From assembly GCF_000949295.1 (NCBI RefSeq), contig NZ_JXYS01000003.1, forward strand, positions 1-64,000: a stretch of DNA of 64,000 nucleotides, in the 5' to 3' direction. The notes under the pieces were generated by a model that was not told the DNA's origin, made no database searches, and worked only from the letters and a program-made list of their open reading frames with translations. Shown in pieces: positions 62,179 to 64,000 of this stretch; position 1 is the first letter of the stretch; every line of letters begins with the position of its first letter. Both the position numbers and the translations under genes were made by a program. The DNA comes from Acidithrix ferrooxidans (GTDB lineage Bacteria > Actinomycetota > Acidimicrobiia > Acidimicrobiales > Acidimicrobiaceae).

Positions 62179-63026
62179 CATACTTATCAAGTTTCGTAAG
62201 CAAGAGCCATTTTGGAATCAGATTCGCGGAGTAGCGGATGTGGAGACGCAAACACACATGTATTGAGAAGTCGCTCTACCAATGACATTTCAAAGTGCCT
62301 TGGGTTGAATCGGTATGCGAATTCCTCGAGGCATAAGTTGCTTATGTTCCTCACGTCCGTGGTATGTTCCGTCGATAAATTTCTTGCAGTTCCCAATTTA
62401 GGATCTTGAGCCATTTGAATGTTACATGTGCTTGTTCGTCTTTGGATAAAGTGACTAAAATGCGCTAGTCCAAGGTCTTTCAGCACATACCCCGTAACTT
62501 GGGTTACCATCACTTATCAGCTTGGTATTAGAATCTAAACGTCTCACAAAAACATCTTTGGGTGATTTAGCAGTGGTATCTTTGATTACTTCCATGAAGC
62601 AATGAGTAGGAGCACCATTGCTAATCGATACTCCAATTAGAACATTGGTTTGTTTTGTTCCCTTTCCTCGTTAGCCTTCGCCATGGCTCTCACCACCTAA
62701 AAAGAACTCATCTACTCAGGCGTTTTCTCCAAGTTTGTATAAACCATCTCGGTCAGCCGGTACGCTCAGCCATTACGCTCAGCTATTACGCTCAGCTATT
62801 GCCTTAGGTAGCTTATTTAGCATCAACCAGCCAGTCGAATAAGATACTTGAACGAATTTAGCAAGGGCTCTGATGGCTGGGGGAGGTAGTAGCTGAAAGA
62901 CCACGCTTGTCGTTGGACAATAGATAGATAGCAGAAAACCACTAGGAAAAAGAGATATGACTTCGATGAAAGATAGTCCCGGAGGTAACGCTAGTTTGAC
63001 GTCGACAAGATTTACATTGAAAAAGT
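62179..63026. mobile_element. truncated IS1595-type element, copy C
   Basis: The left end CATACTTATCAAGTTTCGTA matches the reverse complement of the right end of copy A almost fully. Homology with copies A and B runs to about 63026 (GATTTACATTGAAAAAGTG) and then stops, so about 250 bp with the zinc-ribbon part and the right end are missing. A 13-bp unit is triplicated near 62760-62800. Confidence 0.7.
62187..63020 (-). pseudogene. IS1595/ISXO2-like transposase remnant (copy C)
   Basis: Minus-strand pieces include a middle block with ALAKFVQVSYSTGWLMLNKL and a C-terminal piece with TARNLSTEHTTDVRNISNLC then FAYRFNPRH, in different frames. The DDE part near 62600-62690 (VLIGVSISNGAPTHCFMEVI-like when read) carries stops. 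The start of the gene is missing. Confidence 0.65.
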
Positions 63027-64000
63027 GTGTTACTGGCCATTGAGAACTGCAAGTTGGTGGACACGAAGAATGCATACAAGTGGCCATCACTTTTGCACAT
63101 TTCACCACAGCTCGCGTTTATCTGAGGCCGCTTTTTTTACTATTACAGTAGCTATTTCATTCTGTCCTTCTATGGGCATTTCTTGTCGAGGAGGTGAAAT
63201 AATGTAACCTTTGGTCGCAAAGGTCTATTAACTACTCCAACTTGCATCCAAGAGCAGTTAATTGTCGATTAGATGAAAGTGCTCCATCGAGGCGCAGTGT
63301 GATTTTTAGATAGGGTTGAGATTTCGTTGAGGGCGACTTGGAAAAGATCTCTTTATTATTCTTTTTTATGGGTAGTAGCTACAGGTTGAAAGAGCCTCGT
63401 GGGCGAAGATCGTTGGATTGTGCGTAAACGCGAAGCGTTTTCCACATTTCAACTTTCGTTTGCGTAGCAATCGTCCACAACTCAATAACCCCCATTACGT
63501 TCCTGGATAGGTGGAGGTTATAGATTCTAGATTCTAGAGATCTAGCGAGTATTGACGGCACCGCAAGTTACCCAACCCAACCAAGAGGCCCCATCGTGAA
63601 CCCCAATGGCCCGTTGCGCGACGATAGAGCGACGATAGGTTTGCTTGCAATCGAACAAATTGGCCCCATCAGCTCTTGGGCATGAAGTTGACATGGCGAA
63701 TCAATGAGATCGTGGAACATTCGCGACAAGGGTTGGATCCCGTGGGCTTTGTCTATATGGTGACGATTCGCTATCCTTGTTGGTTCTCTTTGGTCAAGAG
63801 CTAAGACATATCGTCATTAGTTCTCTAAAGTGTGGGGTCTAAAGCGTGAGATCCATGTGTGGTCATTTGATTCATGAGGAACGGAGATTTCTCCGAGTCT
63901 GGTGACAGTAGGGCACCAGCAGCTATCAATCGAGAAACCGAATGGATGTATCAATCGTCCTGATAGTCGCCGATATAGATAGAGCACTACACAGATAGAG
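63027..64000. other. gene-free right end of the window
   Basis: No frame could be tied to a family. An isolated strong ribosome binding site followed by ATG-TAA lies at 63188-63207. A frame at 63379-63561 (minus, 60 residues) has no start signal. The region may contain decayed element sequence beyond copy C. Confidence 0.4.

Noticed and set aside
63682-63804. 40-residue frame near the right edge (MKLTWRINEIVEHSRQGLDP...)
   Set aside because: No ribosome binding site and no recognised similarity; could be a fragment, but it cannot be supported.

Overview
The window looks like a chromosomal segment of an actinobacterium, most plausibly a moderate-GC acidophilic Acidimicrobiia-type organism. 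This is inferred from gene content and order, not from a marker gene. The pointers are: an APC/KimA-type permease divergent from two TrkA (CeoB/CeoC-like) genes, an ArsA-ATPase pair of the actinobacterial BagA/BagB type, a glnA gene abutting a GlnR-type regulator, a DUF929 exported thioredoxin-like protein, and a topA-tmk-holB replication cluster.

The first 13 kb is an accessory graveyard. It holds the end of an IS21-associated zinc-ribbon gene, transposase remnants, a degraded IS1595-type element with terminal inverted repeats, a TetR regulator, and two broken group II intron reverse transcriptases. One of these introns sits in antisense between what look like the two halves of a tRNA-Arg(ACG) gene. 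There follow a 582-bp MITE-like element bounded by 15-bp inverted repeats, an AbrB/ParE-type toxin-antitoxin pair with a palindromic operator, a stub of a SIR2-like gene, a DUF2237 gene, a HigB/HigA pair (toxin frameshifted) and a decayed IS607 element (serine recombinase plus TnpB). A 115-bp direct repeat containing the 3' part of tRNA-Thr(CGT) flanks 8.9-13.1 kb, which suggests an old tRNA-targeted island.

From 13 to 34 kb the sequence is mostly housekeeping: holB, tmk and topA; a permease fused to an OB-fold with two TrkA genes; a helicase-like protein that seems to have lost its ATPase motifs but keeps its DUF1998 cysteine cluster; HAD hydrolase, MFS exporter, thioesterase, primary-type sigma factor, NAD synthetase and GNAT acetyltransferase. 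Several long intergenic stretches carry short tandem repeats. A second IS1595-type relic and a frameshifted nucleotidyltransferase lie at 34-36 kb.

From 36 to 62 kb come ilvE; glnA plus its GlnR-like regulator; Fe-S cluster biogenesis genes (an ErpA/IscA-type carrier and an Mrp/ApbC ATPase, convergent or divergent rather than one operon); a NUDIX hydrolase; an alpha/beta hydrolase; the DUF929 protein; the ArsA pair with a stand-alone receiver domain; tRNA-Pro(CGG); an oxidative pentose phosphate cluster (gnd, HAD phosphatase, zwf, ROK sugar kinase); a secreted protein with 126-bp-period repeats and a matrixin-type zinc protease domain; and a GlcD-type oxidase abutting a TPP-dependent enzyme, followed by a DUF302 gene. 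The window ends in a third, truncated IS1595-type relic and about 1 kb without recognisable genes.

All functions are assigned from motifs and remembered family patterns; no database search was possible.
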